Part shown: one piece after another, positions 32,822 to 41,708 of the stretch
Layout: the number at the start of each line of letters is the position of its first letter
Position numbering within the stretch: position 1 is the stretch's first letter
Assembly (NCBI RefSeq): GCF_021021555.1
Contig: NZ_JAINWA010000003.1
Location: forward strand, 1,488,001-1,552,000
Direction: 5' to 3'
DNA from: Teretinema zuelzerae
GTDB taxonomy: Bacteria; Spirochaetota; Spirochaetia; Treponematales; Treponemataceae
DNA: 64,000 bases
The notes under the pieces: generated by a model
What the model was told of the DNA's origin: nothing
Database searches by the model: none
Seen by the model: only the letters and a program-made list of their open reading frames with translations
Translations under genes and position numbers: made by a program

Positions 32822-35053
32822 TTACAGAGTAAGCAGAAGGGCGCCCGTTTTTTCATCCCGCTCAAGCTTGCGTCCGTCGGGACGCGGCACCTTGATGAAC
32901 GAGCCGGAAACGCAGGTTTTCAGCCAGTCCCCGGCCTCGTACTTTCCAACCAGCAGCACCATGCCCATCTCCGAACAGCCGTAGCGGCCGGTCCGGTATT
33001 CAGGCAGACGTATCGGATCGGAAGTCACGCGCACGTCGAGGCTCGCGAACAAGCCCGAAAGCCGGTTCACGACGGACAGATGAGATTCGCCTTCGGCGGA
33101 CGGAGCGGGCGTTGCGTCTGCGGCTTCCGCAGCGCCGTCTGCATCTTCCGCGGACGAGTCTTTGGCTGCCGGATCGCGGCGGGAGAAAATATACGAAAGA
33201 GCGGCGCGGTCTTTGGACAGGCCGGCCGAATCGGATAACTTGTGGAGAGCGGCGGGCGCGTCCGAAGTGTCGAATACGAAGTGGCACCATTTGCCGAAAC
33301 GCAGTCCGGGCAGCGGGCATTCGTTCGCGTGGGGACAGGGAGACAGGGGAACGAAACCGAGCCGGGCCAGCGAATCTCGAAGAAGGGTGATGAATCGGCC
33401 GCCTCTCGGAACTCCGGGCTCGACCACGAGAATCGACGAACGTTCGTCGGCATAGGCGGCGATGTCCGAAGCGTCGTGCTTCGCCTGAGCCTCGATGGGC
33501 TGCGGGCTGTCCCAGAACCGCTCGTTGAACATGTTCGCGCAGGCGACCAGAGCGACCCTGCGTCGCAGAGAAACGCCAAACTCTCCGCGCACGCGCACGA
33601 TCTTCCAGGGCTCGTTTCCCGTTTTCGCCGCGAGAGACAGAAACAGCTCCTCGCCGAGAGACAGGGCGCCCTGCGAAATATCGACGCAATACCAGGTTAT
33701 CTTTTTATCCCGAAGATCAGGCCGGGCCATCCAAAGCGCGATGGGCAGCGTCAGGGGACCGGAGCCCAGATCGGCGGCGATGTCGCCGTCGTTCAATTCA
33801 AGAGGAAGCCGGGCGAATATCTTCGTAAGGCGGACAAGGTTCCACCACTGATAATACCGGACATAAGCCGAGAGAATGGCCGGATCGTTGAGGTAGCCTA
33901 CGCGGCGCTCCGATCTTTCATCGGTCAATTCATGAGACAGCTCGCGGATTCGTTCGGGCAGCTCCTGAAGTTTTTTACTGTCCAGAGGGGTTACCGACTG
34001 GACGAGCTCGGGGAAGGATTCGAGCAAGCTTTTCGTTTCCGGCAGCAGATCTCCGAATACGGGCACGCCCTTTTCCGGAGCATCGAAGCTCCGCGATTTC
34101 CGGGGCGAAGATGCGAAATCCCGGTCGCCGCCGCCCTTCCGGAAATCTTCTTTCACATACCTCGGACGGTCGCCGCGTTCGCCGCCGCGGGAGTCCGGGC
34201 GGTCGCGAGAGGGGCGCGCGGAGTCGTGCGAGTCGGATCGTTCGCGGGAATAGCCCGAGCCTCGAGGAGCCGCAGAATCGCGGGAGTCGGATCGCTCGCG
34301 GGAATAGCTTGAATCCCGGTCGCCGCCGGACGAGGCGCGTCCCTGATAGGGAGCGTCGCGGCCCGGCCGGTCGCCGCGTTCGCCGCCGCGGGAGTCCGGA
34401 CGGTCGCGAGAGGGGCGCGCGGAGTCGCGCGAGTCGGATCGTTCGCGGGAATAGCCCGAGCCACGAGGAGCCGCAGAATCGCGAGAGTCGGAACGCTCGC
34501 GGGAATAGCTGGAATCCCGGTCGCCGCCGGACGAAGCGCGTCCCTGATAGGGAGCGTCGCGGCCCGGCCGGTCGCCGCGTTCGCCGCCGCGGGAGTCCGG
34601 ACGGTCGCGAGAGGGGCGCGCGGAGTCGCGCGAGTCGGATCGTTCGCGGGAATAGCCCGAGCCCTGAGGAGCCGCGGAGTCGCGCGAGTCGGATCGTTCG
34701 CGGGAATAGACTGAGCCCTGAGGAGCCGCAGAATCGCGGGAGTCGGATCGTTCGCGGGAATAGCCCGAGCCTCGAGGAGCCGCAGAATCGCGGGAGTCGG
34801 ATCGCTCGCGGGAATAGCTTGAATCCCGGTCGCCGCCGGACGAAGCGCGTCCCTGATAGGGAGCGTCGCGGCCCGGCCGGTCGCCGCGTTCGCCGCCGCG
34901 GAAGTCCGGGCGGTCGCGAGAGGGGCGCGCGGAGTCGCGCGAGTCGGATCGTTCGCCGCCGGAACTGTCCTTCTTCGAAGGCTTCGGGTGGCGTTTTTTC
35001 TTTTCTACGATGTTTTCCCAAAAGGGCTTCCGGGTTTGATCTTTATCAGTCAT
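32822..35053 (-). CDS. Rsm22-like methyltransferase with long SR/RD-repeat N-terminus
   Basis: 743 residues. Residues 30-300 are low-complexity tandem repeats of Ser-Arg, Asp-Arg and Gly-rich units (YSRERSDSRDSAAPRGSG; RPSRDRPDSRGGERGDRPG), resembling eukaryotic SR/RGG proteins. Residues 330-700 match the Rsm22/METTL17 family: SAM-binding ADLGSGPLTLPIALWM near 422 and, near 573-594, the Cys cluster CPHANECPLPG...KWC that binds a 4Fe-4S cluster in this family. Rsm22 proteins associate with the small ribosomal subunit and aid its assembly. A region rich in Ala/Glu (EDADGAAEAADATPAP) near 640 is an insertion. Highly basic repeats suggest RNA or ribosome binding. The start overlaps the merR stop by eight bases. 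Confidence 0.85.
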   Translation of the reverse strand: MTDKDQTRKPFWENIVEKKKRHPKPSKKDSSGGERSDSRDSARPSRDRPDFRGGERGDRPGRDAPYQGRASSGGDRDSSYSRERSDSRDSAAPRGSGYSRERSDSRDSAAPQGSVYSRERSDSRDSAAPQGSGYSRERSDSRDSARPSRDRPDSRGGERGDRPGRDAPYQGRASSGGDRDSSYSRERSDSRDSAAPRGSGYSRERSDSRDSARPSRDRPDSRGGERGDRPGRDAPYQGRASSGGDRDSSYSRERSDSRDSAAPRGSGYSRERSDSHDSARPSRDRPDSRGGERGDRPRYVKEDFRKGGGDRDFASSPRKSRSFDAPEKGVPVFGDLLPETKSLLESFPELVQSVTPLDSKKLQELPERIRELSHELTDERSERRVGYLNDPAILSAYVRYYQWWNLVRLTKIFARLPLELNDGDIAADLGSGPLTLPIALWMARPDLRDKKITWYCVDISQGALSLGEELFLSLAAKTGNEPWKIVRVRGEFGVSLRRRVALVACANMFNERFWDSPQPIEAQAKHDASDIAAYADERSSILVVEPGVPRGGRFITLLRDSLARLGFVPLSPCPHANECPLPGLRFGKWCHFVFDTSDAPAALHKLSDSAGLSKDRAALSYIFSRRDPAAKDSSAEDADGAAEAADATPAPSAEGESHLSVVNRLSGLFASLDVRVTSDPIRLPEYRTGRYGCSEMGMVLLVGKYEAGDWLKTCVSGSFIKVPRPDGRKLERDEKTGALLLTL
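34150..34960 (-). repeat. Tandem 201-bp and 54-bp repeats in the Rsm22-like gene
   Basis: A 201-base unit (67 codons) occurs in tandem, recognisable by GGTCGCCGCGTTCGCCGCCG near 34170, 34371, 34573 and 34880. It contains a 54-base unit (YSRERSDSRDSAAPRGSG) that is itself repeated up to four times in the third block. Units are nearly identical in DNA, and all period lengths are multiples of three. Confidence 0.85.
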
Positions 35054-35369
35054 CTTTCCATTTCCTTGCGATCCCGAGGACCGCTTCCAATTGCTGCCGG
35101 ATTTCCGATATTTCCCTTCGTCGATCGAGGAAGGCCGGATCCGTTAATTCCTCCAGAAGCCGCTCTCCGGCGCCTTCCAGCGTAAATTTTCTATTCTGCA
35201 CAAGGTGCTTCAAACGAAGCACAAGCTCCAAATCGCGGTCGCCGTAAAAACGCCTGCCCTGCCCGTCCTTACGCGGACGGATGAAGGGAACCGCTTCCTC
35301 CCAATACCGGAGGACATGAGCTTTTAAGCCTGTGCGTTCTTCCATTTCACCGATCGAATACTCGGCCAT
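35046..35369 (-). CDS. MerR-family transcription regulator
   Basis: 107 residues. The N-terminal 70 residues form a MerR winged helix: YSIGEMEERTGLKAHVLRYWEE followed by RPRKDGQGRRFYGDRDLELV. The C-terminal 35 residues are helical and could dimerise; no Cys-rich metal site or ligand domain is present, so this is a minimal MerR of the HspR/short type. It lies 10 bases below der and overlaps the Rsm22-like gene by eight bases, so it is transcribed with housekeeping genes. Its targets are not evident from the sequence. Short MerR proteins in this position are common in Treponema-like genomes, as far as I recall. Confidence 0.88.
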   Translation of the reverse strand: MAEYSIGEMEERTGLKAHVLRYWEEAVPFIRPRKDGQGRRFYGDRDLELVLRLKHLVQNRKFTLEGAGERLLEELTDPAFLDRRREISEIRQQLEAVLGIARKWKDD

Positions 35370-35379
35370 AGAAGCGAAC

Positions 35380-36804
35380 TCACTCGCCCCGTTCTTCCCA
35401 TCGTTTTCGGCTTCCCTTCACTTCCAGAACCACCGGTATGTGGTCGAATCCGAGATCCCTGCGGATACGGTTACGGATATAGGCAAGATACGAGTCGGTC
35501 ACGGCTTCCGGCCGCGTCGCGAATAAAAGGAATTTGACGGGATTAGCCTGAGTTTGAATCATGTAGCGAATTTTGAATTTATTGGTTCTGCCCTGGGGGG
35601 GAGGCGAGGCCGCGACCCAATCCGTGAGAGCGAGATTCACCGCTGAGGTATCAATCTTGCGCGAAAGTTCGTTGTAGAGCATGACGGCTGTGTTGAGAAG
35701 CTCCTTGATCCCGTCTCCTTCCAGAGCAGACAAGGATAGCACGGGAGCGTACTCCATCTGGGCGAACATAACCTTGATATTGCGGACCGCTTCCTTGAAG
35801 GTTTTCTTGTCCTGATCCATCAAGTCCCATTTGTTGAGAACGAACACCACGCCCAGGCCCCTGCTGGAAGCATGCGCGATGATCTTTTTGTCCTGCTCGG
35901 CAAGGCCCTCGCGGGCGTCGATCATGTGGAACACGACGTCCGCGTCATTGAGAGTCTTGATGGCCCTGTTGACGGAATAATATTCGATATCCTCGTGAAC
36001 TCGGCTCTTGCGCCGGATTCCCGCCGTATCGAGCACGGTAAAGGTATGTCCGCGGTATTCGAAATCGCCTTCCACCACGTCCCTGGTAGTTCCTGCGATA
36101 TCGGACACGATCGAGGCTTCGGTTCCGGTAAGCCGGTTCGAAAGCGTGGATTTCCCGGTATTAGGCTTCCCGACGATCGCGATGCGGATCTTCTTTTCCT
36201 CTTCGCCTTCTTCGACCTTGGAAAAATCGAGGCGGGAGGTGATTTCTTCGCTCAGCTCCAGCATGTTGTCGCCGTGTTCGGCCGAAATGCAGAGAACCTG
36301 ATCGAAGCCGTACTGGAGAAAGTTCCACGCGTCGGCTTCCCGCCGGCCGCCTTCCGTCTTATTGACGGCTACCAAAAGGCGGTTGCGGTACGGGCGAAGG
36401 AGCTGTATGAACTCTTCATCCTCGGCCGTAGCAGTGCCGGCCTCGAGCAGAAGCAGGATAAGATCGGCCTTCTTCAGCGCCGCGAGCGTTTTTTCCACGA
36501 CGAGTTCGTCCATGATCGCTTCGACGGTTCCGTGTTCGCGCTCAAGCTTGAAACCGCCGGTGTCCATGATGCGCATCGGTTTGCCGTTGACGAAGGCAGT
36601 CTCTTCAATAGGGTCGCGGGTAACGCCGGGGGTCGGATCGGTGATGGCCCTCCGCTTGCGGAGCATGCGGTTGAACAGGGTCGATTTTCCGACATTCGGT
36701 CTGCCGACGATCACCAGCAGCGGAAGGTTCTTCCATTGTTTGGTTTCGTCGAACTCTCTCTGGAGAACGGCTTCGTCCTCGGTATTCATATCATCTTCAT
36801 TCAT
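35380..36804 (-). CDS. der: Ribosome biogenesis GTPase Der (EngA)
   Basis: 474 residues with two tandem GTPase domains and a C-terminal KH-like domain, the layout unique to Der. First P-loop GRPNVGKS at 34-41 with switch segment DPTPGVTRD; second P-loop GKPNTGKS near 212 with SIVSDIAGTTRD and NKWD. The KH-like part has the typical RTNKFKIRYMIQTQ segment. Der binds the large ribosomal subunit during its maturation in the cytoplasm. A 30-residue acidic N-terminal extension precedes domain 1. An internal ATG six codons in could also be used. The start overlaps the ptsI stop by eight bases, so translation is probably coupled. Confidence 0.96.
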   Translation of the reverse strand: MNEDDMNTEDEAVLQREFDETKQWKNLPLLVIVGRPNVGKSTLFNRMLRKRRAITDPTPGVTRDPIEETAFVNGKPMRIMDTGGFKLEREHGTVEAIMDELVVEKTLAALKKADLILLLLEAGTATAEDEEFIQLLRPYRNRLLVAVNKTEGGRREADAWNFLQYGFDQVLCISAEHGDNMLELSEEITSRLDFSKVEEGEEEKKIRIAIVGKPNTGKSTLSNRLTGTEASIVSDIAGTTRDVVEGDFEYRGHTFTVLDTAGIRRKSRVHEDIEYYSVNRAIKTLNDADVVFHMIDAREGLAEQDKKIIAHASSRGLGVVFVLNKWDLMDQDKKTFKEAVRNIKVMFAQMEYAPVLSLSALEGDGIKELLNTAVMLYNELSRKIDTSAVNLALTDWVAASPPPQGRTNKFKIRYMIQTQANPVKFLLFATRPEAVTDSYLAYIRNRIRRDLGFDHIPVVLEVKGSRKRWEERGE

Positions 36805-38548
36805 ACGTCTTCAGTTTTTCCTGTACTAGTTTCCTGATTTCTCGGGCCGCCGACAATTCCATCGCGGCGGATGCGAGCTCCTGGGCCTCAGGCAGCGACA
36901 CTCTGGCCATCAGCGTCTTCACGCGCTGTATCTGCGGCACGGCCATGCTGAACGTCCGCAATCCCAACCCCGCGAGCAGCACGGCGGCGGAAGGATCTCC
37001 GGCCATCTCGCCGCACATGGACACATCGATGCCGGAACGGTTCGCCGCTTCGATGGTGTGCTTCACGAGACGCAAAACAGCCGGGTTGTAGCAGTCGAAC
37101 AAATGGGCGACCTTCGCGTTCTCCCTGTCAACCGCCATCGTGTATTGTATGAGATCGTTCGTGCCGATGGACATGAAATCGATTTTCTGCGCAAGCAGAT
37201 CCGCGCAAACGGCGGCCGACGGCACTTCGATCATGATTCCCGTTTTAACCTTTTTATTGTACGGCAGTTCGTCCCTGTCGCACTCTTCCTTCGCTTCCTC
37301 CAGCACGTCCAGAACGGCATCCAGTTCCTCGATATTCGATATCATGGGGAACATGATGCGCAGGTCGCCGAAAACGCTGGCCCGCAAGAGCGCGCGCAGC
37401 TGTTCCTTGAACATTTCCCTCCGATCGAGGCAGTAGCGCACCGCGCGCCAGCCCAACAGGGGATTCTTCTCGCCGAGCTCGATCTGCTCTCCGATCATCT
37501 TGTCGGCGCCCGCGTCGAGCGTGCGGATGACTACCGGAGCGCCCTTCATCGCCTCGGCGGCCTTGCGATACGATTCGAACTGCGATTCTTCGTCCGGAAA
37601 GACGGACGCCGCCAGATATAAAAATTCCGACCGGAACAAACCGATGCCTTCGGCCCCGTCTTCAAGAGCGGGAAACGCTTCGTCGGCGAGGGCGATGTTC
37701 GCGTACAAGTTCAGCGCGGTTCCGTCCCTGGTCTGGGAGCGGGCGTGCATGATTTTCGCTTTCTGAATCGTCGAATCGAGAAGGCGGCTTTTCTCCGCGT
37801 GGATGCGCGAGTTCCACGAATTTAGAGCGTCCTTCGTAGGCTGAGCGACAACCAGGCCGTCGGTACCGTCGAGTACGACGGATTCGTTGTCTCCGATGAA
37901 ACGGAGGGCGTCCCGTATGCCCATGACCGCGGGAATGCGCCACGCGCGGGCGAGAATGGCGACATGGCTCGTCGCTCCGCCTTCCTCCAGTATTATGCCG
38001 ACGACTCCGGAATCCCGCAGCGATATCGCTTCGGAAGGGCGGAGATTCTTCGCCACAAGAACGGTTCCGGGAGGAATGAACCGGCTGCGCTGCGAATACC
38101 CGCCGGCGCCGGTTTCAAGCAAATGGCCCATCACGCGGTCGAAGGCGTCTTCGATATCTGTAGCGCGTTCGGCGAGATACGAATCCCCGGTCCGGCGCAA
38201 CAGCGAAATCGCTTCGTCGACCTTATCCTTCAGGGCTGCCTCGATGTTGATGAGGGATGTGTCAAGATACGCGCGGATCTGCGGAATAAACTCGGGATCC
38301 GACAGCATTAACAGGTGCGCGTCGAGAATTTCGGACTGTTCCTGCGAGCGGTCGTCTTTTAAAAGGGCGATTTCAGAGCGGGATAGAGAAAGGGCTGTTT
38401 CGAACCGATTCCAATGGGTTCCCGTTTCCTCCGCCCGGATGGAATGGCGGGGGATGTCGACCGGAGGCTCATCCCTCATGCAAAAAGCCGGCCCGATTAC
38501 AATCCCGCTGGAGGCCGGCAGCCCTTCTAGTTTTCTCACGCCTAACAC
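36797..38548 (-). CDS. ptsI: Phosphoenolpyruvate-protein phosphotransferase (PTS Enzyme I)
   Basis: 583 residues, usual size for Enzyme I. The phosphorylated histidine is His195 in GGATSHVAILAR. PEP-binding barrel motifs are MFPMISNIEEL, FMSIGTNDLIQYTMAVDREN and the active-site Cys in SMCGEMAGD. It passes phosphate from PEP to HPr in the cytoplasm. No HPr or sugar-specific Enzyme II gene is in the window, and in spirochaetes the PTS is often reduced to a regulatory role, so function in sugar uptake cannot be assumed. It heads the ptsI-der-merR-rsm22-like transcript. Confidence 0.95.
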   Translation of the reverse strand: MLGVRKLEGLPASSGIVIGPAFCMRDEPPVDIPRHSIRAEETGTHWNRFETALSLSRSEIALLKDDRSQEQSEILDAHLLMLSDPEFIPQIRAYLDTSLINIEAALKDKVDEAISLLRRTGDSYLAERATDIEDAFDRVMGHLLETGAGGYSQRSRFIPPGTVLVAKNLRPSEAISLRDSGVVGIILEEGGATSHVAILARAWRIPAVMGIRDALRFIGDNESVVLDGTDGLVVAQPTKDALNSWNSRIHAEKSRLLDSTIQKAKIMHARSQTRDGTALNLYANIALADEAFPALEDGAEGIGLFRSEFLYLAASVFPDEESQFESYRKAAEAMKGAPVVIRTLDAGADKMIGEQIELGEKNPLLGWRAVRYCLDRREMFKEQLRALLRASVFGDLRIMFPMISNIEELDAVLDVLEEAKEECDRDELPYNKKVKTGIMIEVPSAAVCADLLAQKIDFMSIGTNDLIQYTMAVDRENAKVAHLFDCYNPAVLRLVKHTIEAANRSGIDVSMCGEMAGDPSAAVLLAGLGLRTFSMAVPQIQRVKTLMARVSLPEAQELASAAMELSAAREIRKLVQEKLKTYE

Positions 38549-38568
38549 TATAACGCAAAAAAACAGCC

Positions 38569-38597
38569 TTGCATACAGCCCTGATTCAGCGTATCAT
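38569..38597 (+). promoter_or_regulatory. Promoter placing the GerMN gene on a leaderless message
   Basis: TTGCAT (38569-38574), a 17-base spacer and TATCAT (38592-38597) are a good sigma-70 match. The -10 ends six bases before the ATG at 38604, so transcription should start at about the start codon. Confidence 0.6.
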
Positions 38598-38603
38598 GAC
38601 CCC

Positions 38604-39485
38604 ATGCCGGACAAAAAGAAGAAAAAATCAGCCTCTTTGGGATGCCTTTTCTGGATCGCATTCATACTTCTTGTACTCATACTTTTCTTCCTGAAGCGCG
38701 ACACGATTTCCTCAGTTCTCGAAAAAACAGGAATCGCCGATACGCTCTTCCGCAATAAAACAGTAACTATCGAATCCGACGAACCGGCGATACCCTCCGT
38801 AAAAAAAACGGACGGAGACGAGCCGCTCCTCATCGTTCCAGCCCCTCAACCCGCCGCGGAAAGCGAAGCGGAACCCGCAGAGCCCCAAAAGACAGAGAGC
38901 CCGAAAAGCGTTGAGGCAGCGGAGAAACCCGCTCCGGCAAAAGAGGCCGAACCGAAGCCCGTCCCCGAAAAAACCGCCGACCGCAATACCGACACCAAGC
39001 CCGCCGCGGCGGCTGAAAAACCGGCGGCGAAGCCGTCGCGGACTCCGGCCGAAAAGCCGGTTCCGCAGAGAAAGGCCCAGCTCTGGTTCGTGGTTATAGA
39101 CGGAGACGGACGGGTGCTGAGAAAACAGGTCGCCCGGGAAGTCCCCAAGACCGATTCGCCCCTGGCGGACAGCCTTGCCTCTCTTTTCTCCGGCCCCAAC
39201 GCCGCCGAGGAAAAAAAGGGATTCAGGACGCTCATCCCTCCGGGAACAAAACTCCTGTCCGCTACTGTTAAAGACGGAGTCGCCACCCTCAATTTCAACG
39301 ACGCGTTCCAGTTCAATCAGTTCGGCATCGAAGGATTCATCGGACAGCTCGCGCAGATCGTCTTCACCGCGACCGAATTTCCCACCGTAGTCTCGGTTCA
39401 AATATTGATAGAGGGGCAGCGCAAGGAATACCTGGGCGGCGAAGGCGTTTGGATCGGCACGCCCCTGTCCAGGGACAAATTCTAA
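38604..39485 (+). CDS. GerMN-domain membrane-anchored protein
   Basis: 293 residues from the ATG at 38604. The frame is open much further upstream, but that part lies antisense to ptsI and lacks a start signal. Residues 1-12 are basic, residues 13-32 one membrane helix (LGCLFWIAFILLVLILFFL). Residues 50-160 are a Pro/Ala/Glu/Lys-rich spacer, as in proteins that reach through the periplasm. The C-terminal 130 residues are a GerMN domain (SLASLFSGPNAAEE ... GTKLLSATVKDGVATLNFNDAF ... VQILIEG). GerMN domains occur in envelope and sporulation proteins; a role in the cell wall is likely but unproven. The -10 element lies six bases before the ATG. The MoxR gene follows after 16 bases. Confidence 0.87.
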   Translation: MPDKKKKKSASLGCLFWIAFILLVLILFFLKRDTISSVLEKTGIADTLFRNKTVTIESDEPAIPSVKKTDGDEPLLIVPAPQPAAESEAEPAEPQKTESPKSVEAAEKPAPAKEAEPKPVPEKTADRNTDTKPAAAAEKPAAKPSRTPAEKPVPQRKAQLWFVVIDGDGRVLRKQVAREVPKTDSPLADSLASLFSGPNAAEEKKGFRTLIPPGTKLLSATVKDGVATLNFNDAFQFNQFGIEGFIGQLAQIVFTATEFPTVVSVQILIEGQRKEYLGGEGVWIGTPLSRDKF

Positions 39486-39501
39486 CTTTCAGGAGACACC
39501 G

Positions 39502-40461
39502 ATGAACAGCGAGGAAGAGCTTCGAACGACGGCAACGCTTGTACGGGAGATCGAAGCATCGGTCTCAGAGATTTTCATCGGATCCCCGCATCTCGTGCGC
39601 CTCGCGGTCCTCGGCCTCGTCGGCTCTCTGCACGTTCTTATAGAAGACATCCCGGGAGTCGGCAAAACGACGCTCGCCCTCTCGCTCGCCGAAGCAGCCG
39701 GCCTCGGCTTTTCGCGCATCCAGTTCACCCCGGATCTATTGCCCGCAGACGTGCTCGGCATGAACGTATGGGACCCGGAATCCCGAAACTTCGTATTCCG
39801 TCCGGGCCCCATAGAAGCCCAGGCAGTGCTCGCGGACGAGCTCAACAGAACCTCGCCCCGCACCCAATCGGCCTTTCTCGAGGCGATGCAGGAAGAACAG
39901 ATCACCATAGACGGCATTTCCAGAAAACTGCCGGAGCCTTTTTTCCTCATAGCCACCCAGAACCCGGGAGCATTCACCGGAACCTTCCCGCTGCCGGAAG
40001 CGGAGCTCGACCGGTTCGGCCTCTCGTTTCAGCTCGGCTATCCGGACGCGAAGGACGAAACCGAAATACTGAAAATCAAAACCCATCCGAACCGCAGGCT
40101 TCGCGCCAGAACCGTCGCGTCCCCGGCCGATATCGCGGCAGCGCGGAATTCCGTGCTTTCAGTGCATGTCTCGGAACCTCTGCGCGAATACATCGTATCA
40201 GTCGCGAGGGCGACCCGGGATCACCCTGACATCCGGCTGGGAGCGAGCCCCCGCGCGGCGATCACACTGCAACAGGCCGCCCGGGCCGCCGCGGCGGCGG
40301 ACGGACGCGACTTCGCGATCCCGGAGGATGTCGAAAACCTCGCGCCGGCGGTTCTCGCCCACCGCATCCAGCTTTCCCCCCAGGCGCGGCTTGCCCGCCT
40401 CGACGCCCCGGAATGCGTCCGGAGAATCGCGGCCTCGATCCCAAAGCCGACGGGACTGTAG
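39502..40461 (+). CDS. MoxR-family AAA+ ATPase
   Basis: 319 residues. Walker A EDIPGVGKTTLAL near residue 50, Walker B VLADELNRTSP, sensor 1 FFLIATQNPGAF, and the MoxR lid with ASPRAAITLQQAARA. MoxR ATPases act as chaperones that insert cofactors or mature secreted or membrane complexes, usually with a DUF58 protein encoded next door, as here. A clear ribosome site (CAGGAGA) precedes the ATG. The next gene starts five bases after the stop. The set GerMN-MoxR-DUF58-transglutaminase is a four-gene operon probably concerned with the cell envelope. Confidence 0.94.
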   Translation: MNSEEELRTTATLVREIEASVSEIFIGSPHLVRLAVLGLVGSLHVLIEDIPGVGKTTLALSLAEAAGLGFSRIQFTPDLLPADVLGMNVWDPESRNFVFRPGPIEAQAVLADELNRTSPRTQSAFLEAMQEEQITIDGISRKLPEPFFLIATQNPGAFTGTFPLPEAELDRFGLSFQLGYPDAKDETEILKIKTHPNRRLRARTVASPADIAAARNSVLSVHVSEPLREYIVSVARATRDHPDIRLGASPRAAITLQQAARAAAAADGRDFAIPEDVENLAPAVLAHRIQLSPQARLARLDAPECVRRIAASIPKPTGL

Positions 40462-40466
40462 CCGGA

Positions 40467-41708
40467 ATGCGCGTCGGAATCTCACCGGGGCCGCTGATTC
40501 TCTGGTCTTCGCTCTCGCTGATTCTGATCACCTTCGACGGCCTCGCCGGCTACCTGTCCGAAATTGCGGCCCTCGTCATCCCTATCGCGCTGATCTGTTC
40601 CTTCGCGCACACGTTCTATTCGATGCACGCCTGCACCTTTCATCAGCGTTTTTCTACCGACCATCCGCTGAAAGGCGAAACGGTGGAATACGAATTGACG
40701 CTGGTGAACGGAGGAATGCTGCCCCTGGGACGGGGAGACTGCTCCTTCGCCGATCCCGGCCCCCTCGGCTCTTTTTCAAAGCCGGCAGAATTTCCGGTGC
40801 GCCCGGAAGAAACACGCATATACGCCGCCGATATACGCTGCGCCTATCGGGGCACCTACAATATCGGACTCACCTCGATCGTCTTTTCGGATCTTTTCGG
40901 CATACTCAGACTCGAAGAGCCGATCGAACCGCGCGTTTTCTACGTATACCCGGAATTGCTGCGGCTCGATCCCTCAGTTGAAAAACTCGCAGCTTCGTCC
41001 GGCCGTGACCGGGCGGGAGAAACAACCGGAGAGGACGACCCGGCCATTTTTGAATATATCGCGCCCATGGAACGGGACAGACGGGGAAAACGCATCGCCT
41101 GGAAATACTGGGCATCCCGGGGATTCCCGGCGGTGATAACGCCCGGCCGTTCCGAGTCGGCGGGGATCCGCATCGTTCTGGATTTGTGGAAGAGCGCCGA
41201 GGAAGCCGATGAACGACTCCCGAGCGAAGACGCGGCCGCAAGCGCCGCGTTTTCCGTCATGCAGGAAATGTCGAAGCGAAACATTCCGGTCGAATTCTAC
41301 GCGGGAGGAGCCCCTTCGCCCGTACACGTTCTTTCCGAATCGGATTTCAGGGCCCTGTTCGATCAATCGCCCAATCTCATCTTTTCCGAAACCGAGCCTC
41401 CGGCAAAAGCCTTCGAATGGGGACAGAGCACGCTTCTCATATCCACGCGCCCGCTTACCGCCGCCGCTGACGGCCGCGCGCCGCTTTTCTCCCTTTTCGA
41501 ATGCGCCATCGCGGCGGGAAACGCTCCGCACCTCCTCCTCTGTCCCCCGCCCTGCCGAGCGGACAGCGAAAAAGAAAACCTCGACGCTCTCGAAGCCCTC
41601 GCGGAAGGGATGCGGTCAGCGCAGAGCGAAGGCAAAATACGCAGCTTATTGCGAATAGCGGATTCCCGAAAGGGGACAGAGGAGATCGCCCATGCGCTCC
41701 GCCTCTGA
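40467..41708 (+). CDS. DUF58-domain protein
   Basis: 413 residues from the ATG at 40467, five bases after the MoxR stop; earlier in-frame starts lie inside moxR. Two membrane helices fill residues 8-50 (LILWSSLSLILI, ALVIPIALICSFAH). A beta domain follows (GETVEYELTLVNGGM), then the DUF58 core with ERDRRGKRIAWKYWASRG near residue 200, and a von Willebrand A-like end. DUF58 proteins work with MoxR ATPases; the molecular job is not settled. Three copies of the GGGGACAGAG word lie in its last 300 bases. The stop overlaps the next start by 17 bases. Confidence 0.9.
   Translation: MRVGISPGPLILWSSLSLILITFDGLAGYLSEIAALVIPIALICSFAHTFYSMHACTFHQRFSTDHPLKGETVEYELTLVNGGMLPLGRGDCSFADPGPLGSFSKPAEFPVRPEETRIYAADIRCAYRGTYNIGLTSIVFSDLFGILRLEEPIEPRVFYVYPELLRLDPSVEKLAASSGRDRAGETTGEDDPAIFEYIAPMERDRRGKRIAWKYWASRGFPAVITPGRSESAGIRIVLDLWKSAEEADERLPSEDAAASAAFSVMQEMSKRNIPVEFYAGGAPSPVHVLSESDFRALFDQSPNLIFSETEPPAKAFEWGQSTLLISTRPLTAAADGRAPLFSLFECAIAAGNAPHLLLCPPPCRADSEKENLDALEALAEGMRSAQSEGKIRSLLRIADSRKGTEEIAHALRL
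41419..41682. repeat. Three copies of GGGGACAGAG within 264 bases
   Basis: Exact copies at 41419-41428 (+), 41538-41547 (-) and 41673-41682 (+), all inside the DUF58 gene. Confidence 0.85.

Noticed and set aside
34150-34960. CRISPR array
   Set aside because: Units are 54 and 201 bases, contiguous, without unique spacers, and code for protein repeats.
33975-35021. Second minus-strand frame over the same repeats
   Set aside because: Same cause; the frame that continues into the methyltransferase domain is the real one.
34111-35247. Long plus-strand open frame of 378 codons opposite the SR-repeat gene
   Set aside because: It mirrors the repeats of the Rsm22-like gene; Arg/Ser-rich junk with no domain and no start signal. 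The repeat period, a multiple of three, keeps all frames open.
37887-38603. N-terminal extension of the GerMN protein
   Set aside because: Runs antisense through ptsI; promoter, membrane anchor and start codon at 38604 fit a shorter gene.
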